Shown: positions 10,092-21,322, numbered from the stretch's first letter. The stretch is DNA of 50,339 nt from a bacterium (GCA_021836725.1 JAKBHL010000005.1:1-50339); one strand, 5' to 3'. The notes: a model not told the origin generated them from the letters alone. Numbers and translations: made by a program.

Positions 10092-11004
10092 GGCCGTCTC
10101 CTTCTTTTCCGTTTCCGCCCAAGTTGATGTTGCCAAGAATGCCCTTCAAACCTTCTCCGACGAGCACCATTTGCGGTTGTATCTTCGGGAGAGTGTCGAG
10201 ACTGCGCAGAGTCCTATACATCTCCCAAGCCTTGTCGAGGGAGGTATCAAGACCGGTCTGAACCGCCAAAATTGGCTTCCAGTAACCGACCGCCTCAGCT
10301 TCTAGTTCGGATGCCAGTTTTTCACCTTCGAGTTTTTTCAGTCGCAGATCTATCACCGATTGCGGCAATTCAATGTCCTCGATGACGAGGCGTCCTTTGT
10401 CACTTGGGACGTACGCTCCGATTTCCGCCAGTCCCGGTTCGACGATTTCCATCGTCTCCTCGGCGATGTTACCGCGTCCCTTGCTTGCCGCGTCAATGTC
10501 TAGTGCCTGCAGACGCGGACGCAGTGCGCCATCGACAAGAGCGTACACCCTATCTTCAGGTTTTTCGTACTTGTAAACCCACAGCTTGACCGCTTCGGTG
10601 AGCTTCTCCCAGTTTTCACTTCCCACGACCGCATCTTCGGGTTTACCGATCCGATACCAGAACTTCACCACGACCGGTGCTGAAGCACCATCCGCGAAGT
10701 CAATGTCCGTCTTACGTTCATCGGCGTACAGCTGGTACTCTTTCCCGCGCATATCGCTGATTCCTCTGCGAATTCGGTCGACACCGATGACTCGGACGTT
10801 CCATCCACGGAAATAAACGGTTTGATATTTGCCAAGCCGTTCGATGACCGCGTACTGCTGTTGCTCCAAGATGATCGTTCCCTGGAAAATGCAGAACCCG
10901 ATCCAAGCGAATGCAAGACCGAATCCCATTCCCCAGAGGCCAAGAGCATTGCAGACGACGATTGCTACGGCCGCAGGGCCGCCCCAGATGATTGTCCGCC
11001 ACAT
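10084..11004 (-). CDS. SPFH/Band 7 domain protein
   Basis: ILEQQQYAVIERLGKYQTVYFRGWNVRVIGVDRIRRGISDMRGKEYQL; start moved to MWRTII because the upstream MRVRVSPPA segment is tRNA-Leu read as protein. Confidence 0.75.
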   Translation of the reverse strand: MWRTIIWGGPAAVAIVVCNALGLWGMGFGLAFAWIGFCIFQGTIILEQQQYAVIERLGKYQTVYFRGWNVRVIGVDRIRRGISDMRGKEYQLYADERKTDIDFADGASAPVVVKFWYRIGKPEDAVVGSENWEKLTEAVKLWVYKYEKPEDRVYALVDGALRPRLQALDIDAASKGRGNIAEETMEIVEPGLAEIGAYVPSDKGRLVIEDIELPQSVIDLRLKKLEGEKLASELEAEAVGYWKPILAVQTGLDTSLDKAWEMYRTLRSLDTLPKIQPQMVLVGEGLKGILGNINLGGNGKEGDGHE

Positions 11005-11082
11005 GATGTTTCTCCTCGTATTGAGCAGTGCAAAGGCCTGCTTTCCGCACTCCATGATACAGAAAACTGAAGAAAAGTCAAG

Positions 11083-11164
11083 TGCTGGGGGAGAGACTCG
11101 AACTCTCATCCCGTGAGGGGCCAGATCCTAAGTCTGGTGCGTCTACCAGTTTCGCCACCCCAGC
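11083..11164 (-). tRNA. tRNA-Leu(UAG)
   Basis: GCTGGGGTGGCGAAACTGGTAGACGCACCAGACTTAGGATCTGGCCCCTCACGGGATGAGAGTTCGAGTCTCTCCCCCAGCA (reverse complement); long variable arm. Confidence 0.93.
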
Positions 11165-11288
11165 ATGTTGAAACAATACTATGGTCTGCTATATTTTTCC
11201 TAACGCGCCTATATCTTCGAAGACTCGATGTAGGCGGCCCGTTCGGAGCAACAATCCGAACGAGGGTGTTCGTTCCTTGTCCTCACTC

Positions 11289-11361
11289 GCGCCTATAGCT
11301 CAGTTGGTAGAGCAGCTCCCTCTTAAGGAGACGGTCCCTGGTTCGAGCCCAGGTAGGCGCA
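11289..11361 (+). tRNA. tRNA-Lys(CUU)
   Basis: GCGCCTATAGCTCAGTTGGTAGAGCAGCTCCCTCTTAAGGAGACGGTCCCTGGTTCGAGCCCAGGTAGGCGCA. Confidence 0.9.
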
Positions 11362-11466
11362 CCGAAACGTACCGCGCATAGAGAGTCCTGTTCAAGACAC
11401 AAACAAACTTGAATATCGTGCGTACTAATGAATGCCTGGCGCATTTATCCGTTTATCCACACACTT

Positions 11467-12123
11467 ATGGCATCACACGCACGAAAAATTATCGTTATCG
11501 GCGCCGCAGGGGTCGCGCTCGCGGCCGCGGGAGTACTGCCCTCCTACGTATTTGCGGCATCGGAGTCGCCGACGCATATCTCCTCGGCAATTCATCGCCG
11601 CTTGAGGTTCGAGCATTTTGGGACGGTATCGGCAGTGGCCGATTCTTCCATCACGCTCGCTACGAAAAAGGGTACGACCCTCACAGTTGACGTGCAGAAT
11701 GCGAAGATCATGAAAGCTGGCGCCACCGTTCCGCTCGCCACGGTAGCGGTCGGCGATCCGATTGCCGTCCTTGGCCCGGCGCACGGGACTACCATCGATG
11801 CGCGTACCGTGTTCGATAAGCCCACCGCTCGACTCGAGCACCGGCTTGAACGCCGATGGGAGCGTCATCACGGCGCTGTCATCGGCGGGACGATAGCGAC
11901 GATTTCTTCCGGGGAATTTACGCTCGTACCCAAAAGTCATCCCGGCCGCCCGGCTCGGCCGTCGGTCATGATCGATACGAATGCAACGACCGTCGTAACG
12001 CACGCAGGCCAGCCGGTGCCTTTTAGCGCGCTTGGAGTCAACTCCGAAGTGATCGTATCCGGCACGCGCGAAGCGAAGGGCACGCTCATCGCCAGCAAGA
12101 TCATCATCCGTAATCGCCAGTAA
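11467..12123 (+). CDS. DUF5666-like secreted protein
   Basis: signal peptide; repeated OB-like segments FGTVSAVADSSITLATKKGTTLTVDV and GGTIATISSGEFTLVPKS. Confidence 0.6.
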   Translation: MASHARKIIVIGAAGVALAAAGVLPSYVFAASESPTHISSAIHRRLRFEHFGTVSAVADSSITLATKKGTTLTVDVQNAKIMKAGATVPLATVAVGDPIAVLGPAHGTTIDARTVFDKPTARLEHRLERRWERHHGAVIGGTIATISSGEFTLVPKSHPGRPARPSVMIDTNATTVVTHAGQPVPFSALGVNSEVIVSGTREAKGTLIASKIIIRNRQ

Positions 12124-12150
12124 TTCGCGATTCGATAATCGGTTTGCGGT

Positions 12151-13032
12151 TTAAGCGAGCACACCCTCATGTACGCGTGAGGGTGTGCTCGCTTCCGCCG
12201 CATATGTACTGGTGTACTGCGCGAACCGCGCTATCAGATCGCGCGTGAGGGGGCCGGGCGCTCCGGAACCGATGGCACGTCCGTCAACCGAGACGATGGG
12301 CACGATGTCCTTGAAGGATGATGTGATGAACGCTTCATCGGCGTCGAAAAACGCGGAAAGCGGCACCGCTTGCTCGAGCGTCCGATACGCTTCGTGTGCG
12401 CGTTCAAGCACGACTTTTCTCGTGATGCCCTTGAGCACGTCGACATCCGGCGTGATGACAGTACCGTTCTTCACCATGAAGACATTGCTCGTTGCGCACT
12501 CCAGCACCCGATCGCCGCTTGTGTAGAGGATCTCGATTGCGCCGGCGGCTTTCCGTTTTTCTTGGAGCATGACCGCCGTGATGTAGTGGATAGACTTCAC
12601 TTCCGGCATAAAGCGCTGGTACTCGTGCGTGATGAGGGAAGCGCCGCGCTCGTACAGTTCCGGAGGCAGGGAAGCGTGCGGCGCGGCGGTTATGAAAAAC
12701 GTCTCCCGTCCGGGTACGTGTTCAAGGCCGCCGAGAGCTTCTCCGCCGGTGAGAAGCATGCGAAGGCTCGCCCGTGTTCCGTCCGTGTTGCGCCCGATAA
12801 GCGTACGCATGGCGTTTCTCGCCTCGTCTTTCGTGCAGGGGATGACAAGCCCGAGCGTATTCGCAGACCTCTGGAACCGCTCCCAATGGTCATCGAAACG
12901 AAACGGTTCTCCGGAAAAAGAAGTGAGTCCTTCATAGATGCCGAATCCGCGCAAAATTCCGAGATCAAGTACGCCGACTTTCGCCTCGCCAAGCGGCAAG
13001 AGCGCACCATTGAGGTAACAGAGCGGAGTCAT
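12151..13032 (-). CDS. aminotransferase class IV (branched-chain/D-amino-acid type)
   Basis: YLNGALLPLGEAKVGVLDLGILRGFGIYEGLTSF; VLECATSNVFMVKNGTVITP; LKGITRKVVLE. Confidence 0.85.
   Translation of the reverse strand: MTPLCYLNGALLPLGEAKVGVLDLGILRGFGIYEGLTSFSGEPFRFDDHWERFQRSANTLGLVIPCTKDEARNAMRTLIGRNTDGTRASLRMLLTGGEALGGLEHVPGRETFFITAAPHASLPPELYERGASLITHEYQRFMPEVKSIHYITAVMLQEKRKAAGAIEILYTSGDRVLECATSNVFMVKNGTVITPDVDVLKGITRKVVLERAHEAYRTLEQAVPLSAFFDADEAFITSSFKDIVPIVSVDGRAIGSGAPGPLTRDLIARFAQYTSTYAAEASTPSRVHEGVLA
12153..12194. terminator. bidirectional terminator hairpin overlapping the aminotransferase 3' end
   Basis: AAGCGAGCACACCCTCA-TGTACGCG-TGAGGGTGTGCTCGCTT, 17 bp perfect arms between convergent genes. 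Confidence 0.75.
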
Positions 13033-13121
13033 CGTTGCCAGCAACTATACCAATAATATCGGGGATAATGAACAGGGAGCGGCAGCCATTGCTGTGTGGG
13101 ATGATATAGTAGAGGAGCCTT

Positions 13122-13490
13122 ATGGAATCGAATACTGTCATCGAGACGGAGAATCCTAAAAATCCGTCCGTAATTCCCGATTGTCTCGCGAGCGCCGTGC
13201 GCCATGCGTCCGCAGACGATGACCGAGACGCCCGCCTGCGCGTCCACCTTGAAAGCGGCGATTATTTTTCATTCCTCGCCACGATCTTCGGCTTCGTCGA
13301 AGATATTTGCGTCGAACATGAGCGGAAAAGTTATGCCACAGCGCCGATGACTTCCGAGGCCTTGCAAAAGCTCCGCAGCGACCTCATCTATCTCCAGCAC
13401 CACTACCATATTTCAAAAAATAAAACGTCCGCGCCAGACGCATTGCTCGACAGGACCGCAGTGTGCAATCACACACTCCGACAAACGTAG
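13122..13490 (+). CDS. hypothetical protein
   Basis: 122 aa ORF in a gene-sized gap; ends at the TAG of repeat copy 2. Confidence 0.55.
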   Translation: MESNTVIETENPKNPSVIPDCLASAVRHASADDDRDARLRVHLESGDYFSFLATIFGFVEDICVEHERKSYATAPMTSEALQKLRSDLIYLQHHYHISKNKTSAPDALLDRTAVCNHTLRQT

Positions 13491-13644
13491 AACCCTTTTA
13501 GAACTCCCGCTTCCCCGCGAGGTGTGTGCGGCAGAAAGAGGCTTACGGAGCGCGACGGCGTAAGTTCGAGCCGCTTTTAGAGCAGAAAAAGACGGCGTAC
13601 TCCTTTCTGTCGCATACCCGAGCGGGGGGTTGAGATGGGTTCTA
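13488..13644 (-). repeat. dispersed TAGAAYCC-flanked palindromic element, copy 2 (inverted)
   Basis: reverse complement reads TAGAACCCATCTCAACCCCCCGCTCGGGTATGCGACAGAAAGGAGTACGCCGTC...CGCGGGGAAGCGGGAGTTCTAAAAGGGTTCTA; core 13513-13627; both termini TAGAACCC/GGGTTCTA. Confidence 0.88.
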
Positions 13645-13653
13645 GAAAGAAAG

Positions 13654-13742
13654 TACCAAGGGTGAGACTCGAACTCACATGAAGGTTTTTAGGCCCTCTC
13701 AGGATTTTAAGTCCTGTGCGTCTACCATTCCGCCACCTTGGC
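13654..13742 (-). tRNA. tRNA-Leu(UAA)
   Basis: GCCAAGGTGGCGGAATGGTAGACGCACAGGACTTAAAATCCTGAGAGGGCCTAAAAACCTTCATGTGAGTTCGAGTCTCACCCTTGGTA (reverse complement). Confidence 0.93.
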
Positions 13743-13823
13743 GCACACCCTTAGTTCTACCACAACGGGATTCCCGCTGCGCAAGTTATGCTCGCGCGCG
13801 CCCGCTTCTTTGCAGTTCAGATA

Positions 13824-13898
13824 TGGAGGCCCGGGAGGGATTCGCACCCTCGCATAACGGTTTTGCAGACCGTCGCGTTGCTTCTTCGCCACCGGGCC
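13824..13898 (-). tRNA. tRNA-Cys(GCA), CCA encoded
   Basis: GGCCCGGTGGCGAAGAAGCAACGCGACGGTCTGCAAAACCGTTATGCGAGGGTGCGAATCCCTCCCGGGCCTCCA (reverse complement). Confidence 0.93.
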
Positions 13899-13912
13899 GT
13901 TCTCTGATGATA

Positions 13913-14260
13913 CTAATTTTTAGAGGATTCGCCCATAGGCGCGCCGTTTTGTTCGCGATTGTCGAGAAGAAAGTCGATGCGCGGGAGCGGGCGCACTCGC
14001 GCGTGCGATTTCAAATGATCCGAGAACGCCTTGCGTTGCCGCTCAAGGAATGCGAGCGCCGCGTGCGCTTTGTCCTCGGGAAAGACGCTCACGAAAACCA
14101 TGATGCGATCGCCGTGCGCGACGGACTCTGCGCGGATGACCGTGATGAGCGATTCGCTGCCGGCTTCGCGCGCGATGAACAGCGCCGCCTCCCGCGCAAC
14201 AATTTCGGCCGCACGGTCGCCATGCCGGTTCCCTCCGTTCTGATTTCCGGCAGCGCTCAT
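13913..14260 (-). CDS. rbfA: ribosome-binding factor A
   Basis: directly downstream of infB; VFVSVFPEDKAHAALAFLERQRKAFSDHLKSHARVRPLPRIDFLLD. Confidence 0.85.
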   Translation of the reverse strand: MSAAGNQNGGNRHGDRAAEIVAREAALFIAREAGSESLITVIRAESVAHGDRIMVFVSVFPEDKAHAALAFLERQRKAFSDHLKSHARVRPLPRIDFLLDNREQNGAPMGESSKN

Positions 14261-15726
14261 GATTTTGCGGCGGAGAAAGCGACAAGTTCGTCGCCGGACG
14301 CCGCGTCCGTCCGCGTCTCGATCTCGGTACCGAAATCGCCATCGGTCTTTATCTCTTTCACGTCCGCTCGCGCTTGCTGGAGATTCGTGATGCTCCCGCG
14401 CGCGACTTCCTCGCCGTGCCGCAGTATCTTCACCCGATCACCGGTGGTGAAAGTACCGGATGCGTACCGAACGCCGAGCACCTGTTTCTTTGCGCCGGAG
14501 GAAAAAGTCCGGAGCACGATTCCGCGTCCGAGCTCCTTTTCAACGGCCGCTCTCGGTATGCGCGCCGCCAGAAGCTCGGATATCTTTTCCGAGAGTTCAT
14601 AGATGATGGGAAAAGAGAGTATGGCGACGGCATCGCGTTGCGCGAGTTCGCGGGCGATAGGGTCCGTCCCGACATTGAACGCGATAACGGTGGCGCCGGA
14701 CGCGTATGCCGTCTTGATATCGTTCTCGGAAATGGTGCCGACGCCCGAGGCGACGATGCGGATTGCGGCGCGTTCATCGGCGATTTTCGCCAGCTCATGA
14801 TTGATCGCATCAACCGACCCCGCGACATCCGCCTTTATGACAAGCGGAAGCGACGCAACGCCTTCGGCCGGGGCGCCCTGATGGTGCGGCGCGGCGAGTG
14901 CCTTTGCGTTTGCCGCCGCGAGCATCTCCGCTTCTTTCTTGCTTTTTACGGTGCTAAAGAGCGCTCCGGAGGGCGGCAGCTTATTGAAGCCGGAAACCCG
15001 CGCCGGTTCGGACGCTCCGGCGCGCGCCGTGCGCGCGCCGCGGAAGTCTTCGATGAAGCGTATGGGAGCATACGCGTCGCCCGCAACCACGAAACCCGGC
15101 GTCACGAGCGTGCCGTCTTTCACTATGAGCGTCGCCGATGCGCCGCGTTTCGGATCCTGCGTCGATTCGAGCACGAAACCGCTCGCGGGAAGCGACGGGT
15201 CAGCGGTGATTTCAGCGAGGTCGGCGGCGAGAAGGACGAGGTCGAGCAGCTCCGGCACCCCCGCGCCGGTTTTTGAAGATATGGGGGCATAGGCGACATC
15301 GCCGCCCAGCCCCTCAAGGAATATTTCATGCTCCAGAAGGGAGGTCTTCGCGCGTTCCACATCGGCGTTGTTCTTGTCGATTTTAGTTATCGCGATGATG
15401 AACGGGATTCCCGCTTCCTTGATCGCCGCGAGCGCATCAAGCGTCTGGGGCATCACGCCTTCGTCCGCCGCCACGACCAGGATAGCGATATCCGCGGCGG
15501 CCGCGCCGCGCGTGCGGAGCGCCTTGAAAGCTTCGTGTCCGGGCGTATCGAGGAAAGTGACGAAACGGCCGTTATGTTCGGCGATATAGGCGGCGACGTG
15601 CTGGGTGATGCCGCCCGCTTCGCCCGCGACGATATTCGCTTTCCGGATGTAATCAAGAAGCGACGACTTTCCATGGTCTATGTGGCCCATCACCGCGATG
15701 ACGGGCGGTCGTGGTACCCGCGCCAT
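14257..15726 (-). CDS. infB: translation initiation factor IF-2 (short, lacks N-terminal extension)
   Basis: PPVIAVMGHIDHGKSSLLDYIRKANIVAGEAGGITQHVAAY; FLDTPGHEAF; TKIDK. Confidence 0.95.
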   Translation of the reverse strand: MARVPRPPVIAVMGHIDHGKSSLLDYIRKANIVAGEAGGITQHVAAYIAEHNGRFVTFLDTPGHEAFKALRTRGAAAADIAILVVAADEGVMPQTLDALAAIKEAGIPFIIAITKIDKNNADVERAKTSLLEHEIFLEGLGGDVAYAPISSKTGAGVPELLDLVLLAADLAEITADPSLPASGFVLESTQDPKRGASATLIVKDGTLVTPGFVVAGDAYAPIRFIEDFRGARTARAGASEPARVSGFNKLPPSGALFSTVKSKKEAEMLAAANAKALAAPHHQGAPAEGVASLPLVIKADVAGSVDAINHELAKIADERAAIRIVASGVGTISENDIKTAYASGATVIAFNVGTDPIARELAQRDAVAILSFPIIYELSEKISELLAARIPRAAVEKELGRGIVLRTFSSGAKKQVLGVRYASGTFTTGDRVKILRHGEEVARGSITNLQQARADVKEIKTDGDFGTEIETRTDAASGDELVAFSAAKS

Positions 15727-15781
15727 AAGAGCTCCATTTCATCACAAAAATGACGCGTTCGCAATCGTGTAGAATCAGTAC

Positions 15782-16915
15782 ATGCTTTGGCGCAGGAGGA
15801 CCTATCTTGACCGCGCTGCGGGAGCGGCGGGGAACCCGTCGTCGCCGCACGAGGAAGGCCGGCGCGCGAAAGCGATGCTCGAGAACGCCCGTACGGACAT
15901 AGCGCGGCTTGTCGAAGTGCGAAGCGATGACGTCATCTTCACGAGCGGCGCGACGGAAAGCAATGCGCTCGCGATCCTCGGACACGTGCGCGAGCGCCGC
16001 CGCGGCGCGTCCGGAGGAACGCATGCCTTGTATCTGCCGACTGCGCACGCGTCGATCGTCGAGAACATGCAATTGCTCGCTGCGGATGGAGTTCTGGTCG
16101 AGACGCTGCCGATACAGGGCGGGCGGGTCGATACCGACAGGCTGGCGGACATGCTGCGCCGCGAGACAGTGCTCGTTTCCATGGATGCGGTTTGCGGCGA
16201 GACGGGAATCGTGTGGAATACGCGCGAAGTCGCGCAGGTGCTCCAGAATGCGCCCGGCGGCTTTGCCGCCGGGCGCGTTCTGCTGCACGTTGATGCGAGC
16301 CAAGCGCCGCTTACCGAAAAAATCACGCGGACGCACTTCGGCGCCGACCTGCTGACGCTCGATGCTTCAAAAGTCGGTGTAACGCGGGGTATCGGTGCGC
16401 TTGTGGCGCACCGCACGATCGCGATCGCTCCGCTCTACAGGGGCGGCGGACAGGAACGCGCGCTGCGAAGCGGCACCGAGGCGCCCGAACTCGCGCAAAG
16501 CTTTGCGGCGGCGCTTCGCGCCGCCGTCTCGGGTCGTGCAGCGTTTCGCGCCGCCGCAAAACGGGACCGGGCGGTTCTCATCCGCGTCATCACAGACACG
16601 ATCCCAAACGTATACATACAAGAGGGTCGCGCTCAGGCGCCGCATATCCTCAACCTTTCTTTCCCGGGGCGAGATACCGATTATCTTGTCGCGCTCCTTG
16701 ACGAAGCTGGATTCGCGGTCTCGACGCGCAGCGCGTGCGAGACGGATTCGCAGGACGGTTCGCGCGCCGTCTTTGCGTTGACCGGCGACCGGGAACGCGC
16801 CCGCGCGACGCTGCGTATTTCCTGGGATTCGCGCGTCCGCTCACGCTCGCTTGCCCGTTTTGCTGCGGCGCTTGCGCGAGCGGTCGCATTTATTGACACC
16901 ACGGGCTGTCGGTAG
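15782..16915 (+). CDS. cysteine desulfurase (NifS/IscS-like, class V aminotransferase)
   Basis: NPSSPHEEGRRAK, FTSGATESNALAI, GGGQERALRSGTEA, STRSACE. Confidence 0.88.
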   Translation: MLWRRRTYLDRAAGAAGNPSSPHEEGRRAKAMLENARTDIARLVEVRSDDVIFTSGATESNALAILGHVRERRRGASGGTHALYLPTAHASIVENMQLLAADGVLVETLPIQGGRVDTDRLADMLRRETVLVSMDAVCGETGIVWNTREVAQVLQNAPGGFAAGRVLLHVDASQAPLTEKITRTHFGADLLTLDASKVGVTRGIGALVAHRTIAIAPLYRGGGQERALRSGTEAPELAQSFAAALRAAVSGRAAFRAAAKRDRAVLIRVITDTIPNVYIQEGRAQAPHILNLSFPGRDTDYLVALLDEAGFAVSTRSACETDSQDGSRAVFALTGDRERARATLRISWDSRVRSRSLARFAAALARAVAFIDTTGCR

Positions 16916-16930
16916 CATTATATATAGACC

Positions 16931-17707
16931 ATGAATATAGAAGAGCTTTCGAAATCTCAACTCATACTGCTCACAATTCTCGTGAATTTCGTCACCTCGG
17001 TCGCGACGGGTATTTTGACAGTGTCGCTTTTGGACCATGCTCCGGCTTTTGTTACCCAGACGGTGAATCGTGTCGTCGAACACACCATTGAGACGGTAGC
17101 GCAAGTCGCCCCCGCGGCGGCTATTTCGGCGCCCGCGCCGTCCAATCAGGACCTCGTCACCGCCGCTCTCGGAGCGGATGCGACGCGCGTCGCCGCGCTC
17201 TACTCCGCGACAACCGGCACCTCGACCCCCGCGCTTGCTGTCGGTACGTATCTGCCGAGCGCCCGCGCCGTCGTGACTGCGGCGGAGAACGCTCTTCCGA
17301 AAGAGGTACTCATTGAATTCCCCGACGCCACCTATGTCGCAGCATCGCTCTCGCGCGAGGGTAACGGCGTCATGATTTACGGTTTTGCCGATGCCGCGAA
17401 GCTCCCGAAAGCGCGGGCGCCGGTTCTTGTTGCCGCAAGCAATCTGAAACTCGGCGAAACCGCGCTCGCCATAGGCGCTGACGGGTCTGCCGCCACCGGC
17501 ATCGTCGCGCGCGTCGGCGCCAAGGGCGTCTATACCACGTTGCCGGACATCGGCGCGGGGAGCGCCGTGGTCGATCTTGCCGGCAATCTCATCGGCATCA
17601 GCGCGGGAGTGACACCCGGGCTGCTCATCCCTGCCGATACGGTAGACGCTCTCCTTTCCGCGACCTCGACGGCCTCCGCAACGACCTCGACGTCCACCCC
17701 GTTATAG
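16931..17707 (+). CDS. membrane-anchored degenerate trypsin-like (S1C/DegP-like) protein
   Basis: N-terminal TM; ALAIGADGSAATGIVARVGAKGVYTTLPDIGAGSAVVDLAGNLIGIS. Confidence 0.6.
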   Translation: MNIEELSKSQLILLTILVNFVTSVATGILTVSLLDHAPAFVTQTVNRVVEHTIETVAQVAPAAAISAPAPSNQDLVTAALGADATRVAALYSATTGTSTPALAVGTYLPSARAVVTAAENALPKEVLIEFPDATYVAASLSREGNGVMIYGFADAAKLPKARAPVLVAASNLKLGETALAIGADGSAATGIVARVGAKGVYTTLPDIGAGSAVVDLAGNLIGISAGVTPGLLIPADTVDALLSATSTASATTSTSTPL

Positions 17708-17713
17708 CTTTAT

Positions 17714-20392
<2,679 letters not shown>

Positions 20393-20402
20393 TTTGCGCT
20401 TC

Positions 20403-20501
20403 GCGGCCCGGCGATTTTTGAGTACGGCGTATTTTCCTGCTGGAAAATCGCCTCGCCCTCGGCTCGTCAGCCTGCGGGAGCCTCAAAAATCGCCGGGCCG
20501 C
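20403..20501 (+). repeat. probable divergent member of the palindromic element family
   Basis: GCGGCCCGGCGATTTTTGAG...CTCAAAAATCGCCGGGCCGC 20 bp perfect outer arms; inner GAGTACGGCG-T-ATTTTCC-TGCT-GGAAAATCGCC and GCCTC in the same layout as copies 1-4. Confidence 0.6.
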
Positions 20502-20546
20502 TTTGCTCCATTTGCGAAAAATAGCCTGTTCTGATAGATTTTCCGT

Positions 20547-20702
20547 ATGTCACAAGACCGCCTGCTCAAGCTCAAATCCACGAAATCAAATCACGTCATC
20601 TGGAGCCGCAAGAATAAAAAAACCGTCGAGCGCAAGATCGAGGTCGTGAAATTCGATCCGGTACTCCGCAAGCGCGTCATTTTCAAAGAAACGAAGCGCT
20701 AG
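20547..20702 (+). CDS. rpmG: 50S ribosomal protein L33 (51 aa, absent from the supplied ORF track)
   Basis: MSQDRLLKLKSTKSNHVIWSRKNKKTVERKIEVVKFDPVLRKRVIFKETKR. Confidence 0.88.
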   Translation: MSQDRLLKLKSTKSNHVIWSRKNKKTVERKIEVVKFDPVLRKRVIFKETKR

Positions 20703-20744
20703 CGTCAAACGAACACCGCCCGAAAGGGCGGTGTTCGTTTGACG
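20703..20744. terminator. terminator hairpin after rpmG
   Basis: CGTCAAACGAACACCGCCC-GAAA-GGGCGGTGTTCGTTTGACG, 19 bp perfect arms, GAAA loop. Confidence 0.75.
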
Positions 20745-20773
20745 GGATCCGCCAAATGTGCCCTGCTGTGTAG

Positions 20774-20802
20774 TTGACATATTCTAATACATTATATATA
20801 TT
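20774..20802 (+). promoter_or_regulatory. sigma70-like promoter for the zinc-ribbon gene
   Basis: TTGACA-17 nt-TATATT; AAGGAG Shine-Dalgarno upstream of ATG 20859. Confidence 0.6.
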
Positions 20803-20858
20803 TTTATCGGGTCAATATCGCGCTTCACAGCGCTCAACTGAAACAAGGAGTAACGGCC

Positions 20859-21050
20859 ATGTCTAAAGAATGTCCATCTTGTCACGAAGATGCTTATCAG
20901 ATTCTTCAATGCCGGAACGACAAGTGTCGCAGAATGTATTGTGAAAATTGCGCACCCACTCCTGGACTCTTGTTCCTTGTTCCTGGAATAACGCTAGAGT
21001 GTCCAGAATGTGGGGCGTACGGCATGATTATATCAAAAGATGATGATTGA
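20859..21050 (+). CDS. small zinc-ribbon protein
   Basis: CPSCHEDAYQILQCRNDKCRRMYCENC...LECPECGAYG: paired CxxC motifs. Confidence 0.65.
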   Translation: MSKECPSCHEDAYQILQCRNDKCRRMYCENCAPTPGLLFLVPGITLECPECGAYGMIISKDDD

Positions 21051-21080
21051 TAATAATGCTAATCATCATCACCAAAAAAT

Positions 21081-21112
21081 AACACCCGATGAAGGATAAT
21101 TCATCGGGTGTT
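21081..21112. terminator. terminator hairpin
   Basis: AACACCCGATGA-AGGATAAT-TCATCGGGTGTT followed by T-rich sequence. Confidence 0.7.
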
Positions 21113-21175
21113 TCCCTTTAAATAATGTTTGTAAAAATCCAACACAAAACCGCTTTCGCGGTTGTTTCGTCTTTG

Positions 21176-21247
21176 CGGGCCCAGCTGGACTCGAACCAGC
21201 AACTCCGCTTTTGGAGAGCGATGTTTTACCATTGAAACTATAGGCCC
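21176..21247 (-). tRNA. tRNA-Trp(CCA)
   Basis: GGGCCTATAGTTTCAATGGTAAAACATCGCTCTCCAAAAGCGGAGTTGCTGGTTCGAGTCCAGCTGGGCCCG (reverse complement). Confidence 0.9.
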
Positions 21248-21322
21248 GTGCATAAAGAGTAGCAGAAAGGGAGGTGGGGGAAAAGCAGCGCGTCGCGGTC
21301 ACGCGCGCGGTATACTGCGAGT

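Noticed and set aside
11005-11109. N-terminal extension MRVRVSPPALDFSS of the SPFH ORF
   Set aside because: It runs through the 3' end of tRNA-Leu (11083-11164); the real start is likely the ATG at 11004.
11181-11381. 66 aa ORF containing PIAQLVEQLPLKETVPGSSPGRR
   Set aside because: Classic translation of a tRNA gene (tRNA-Lys 11289-11361).
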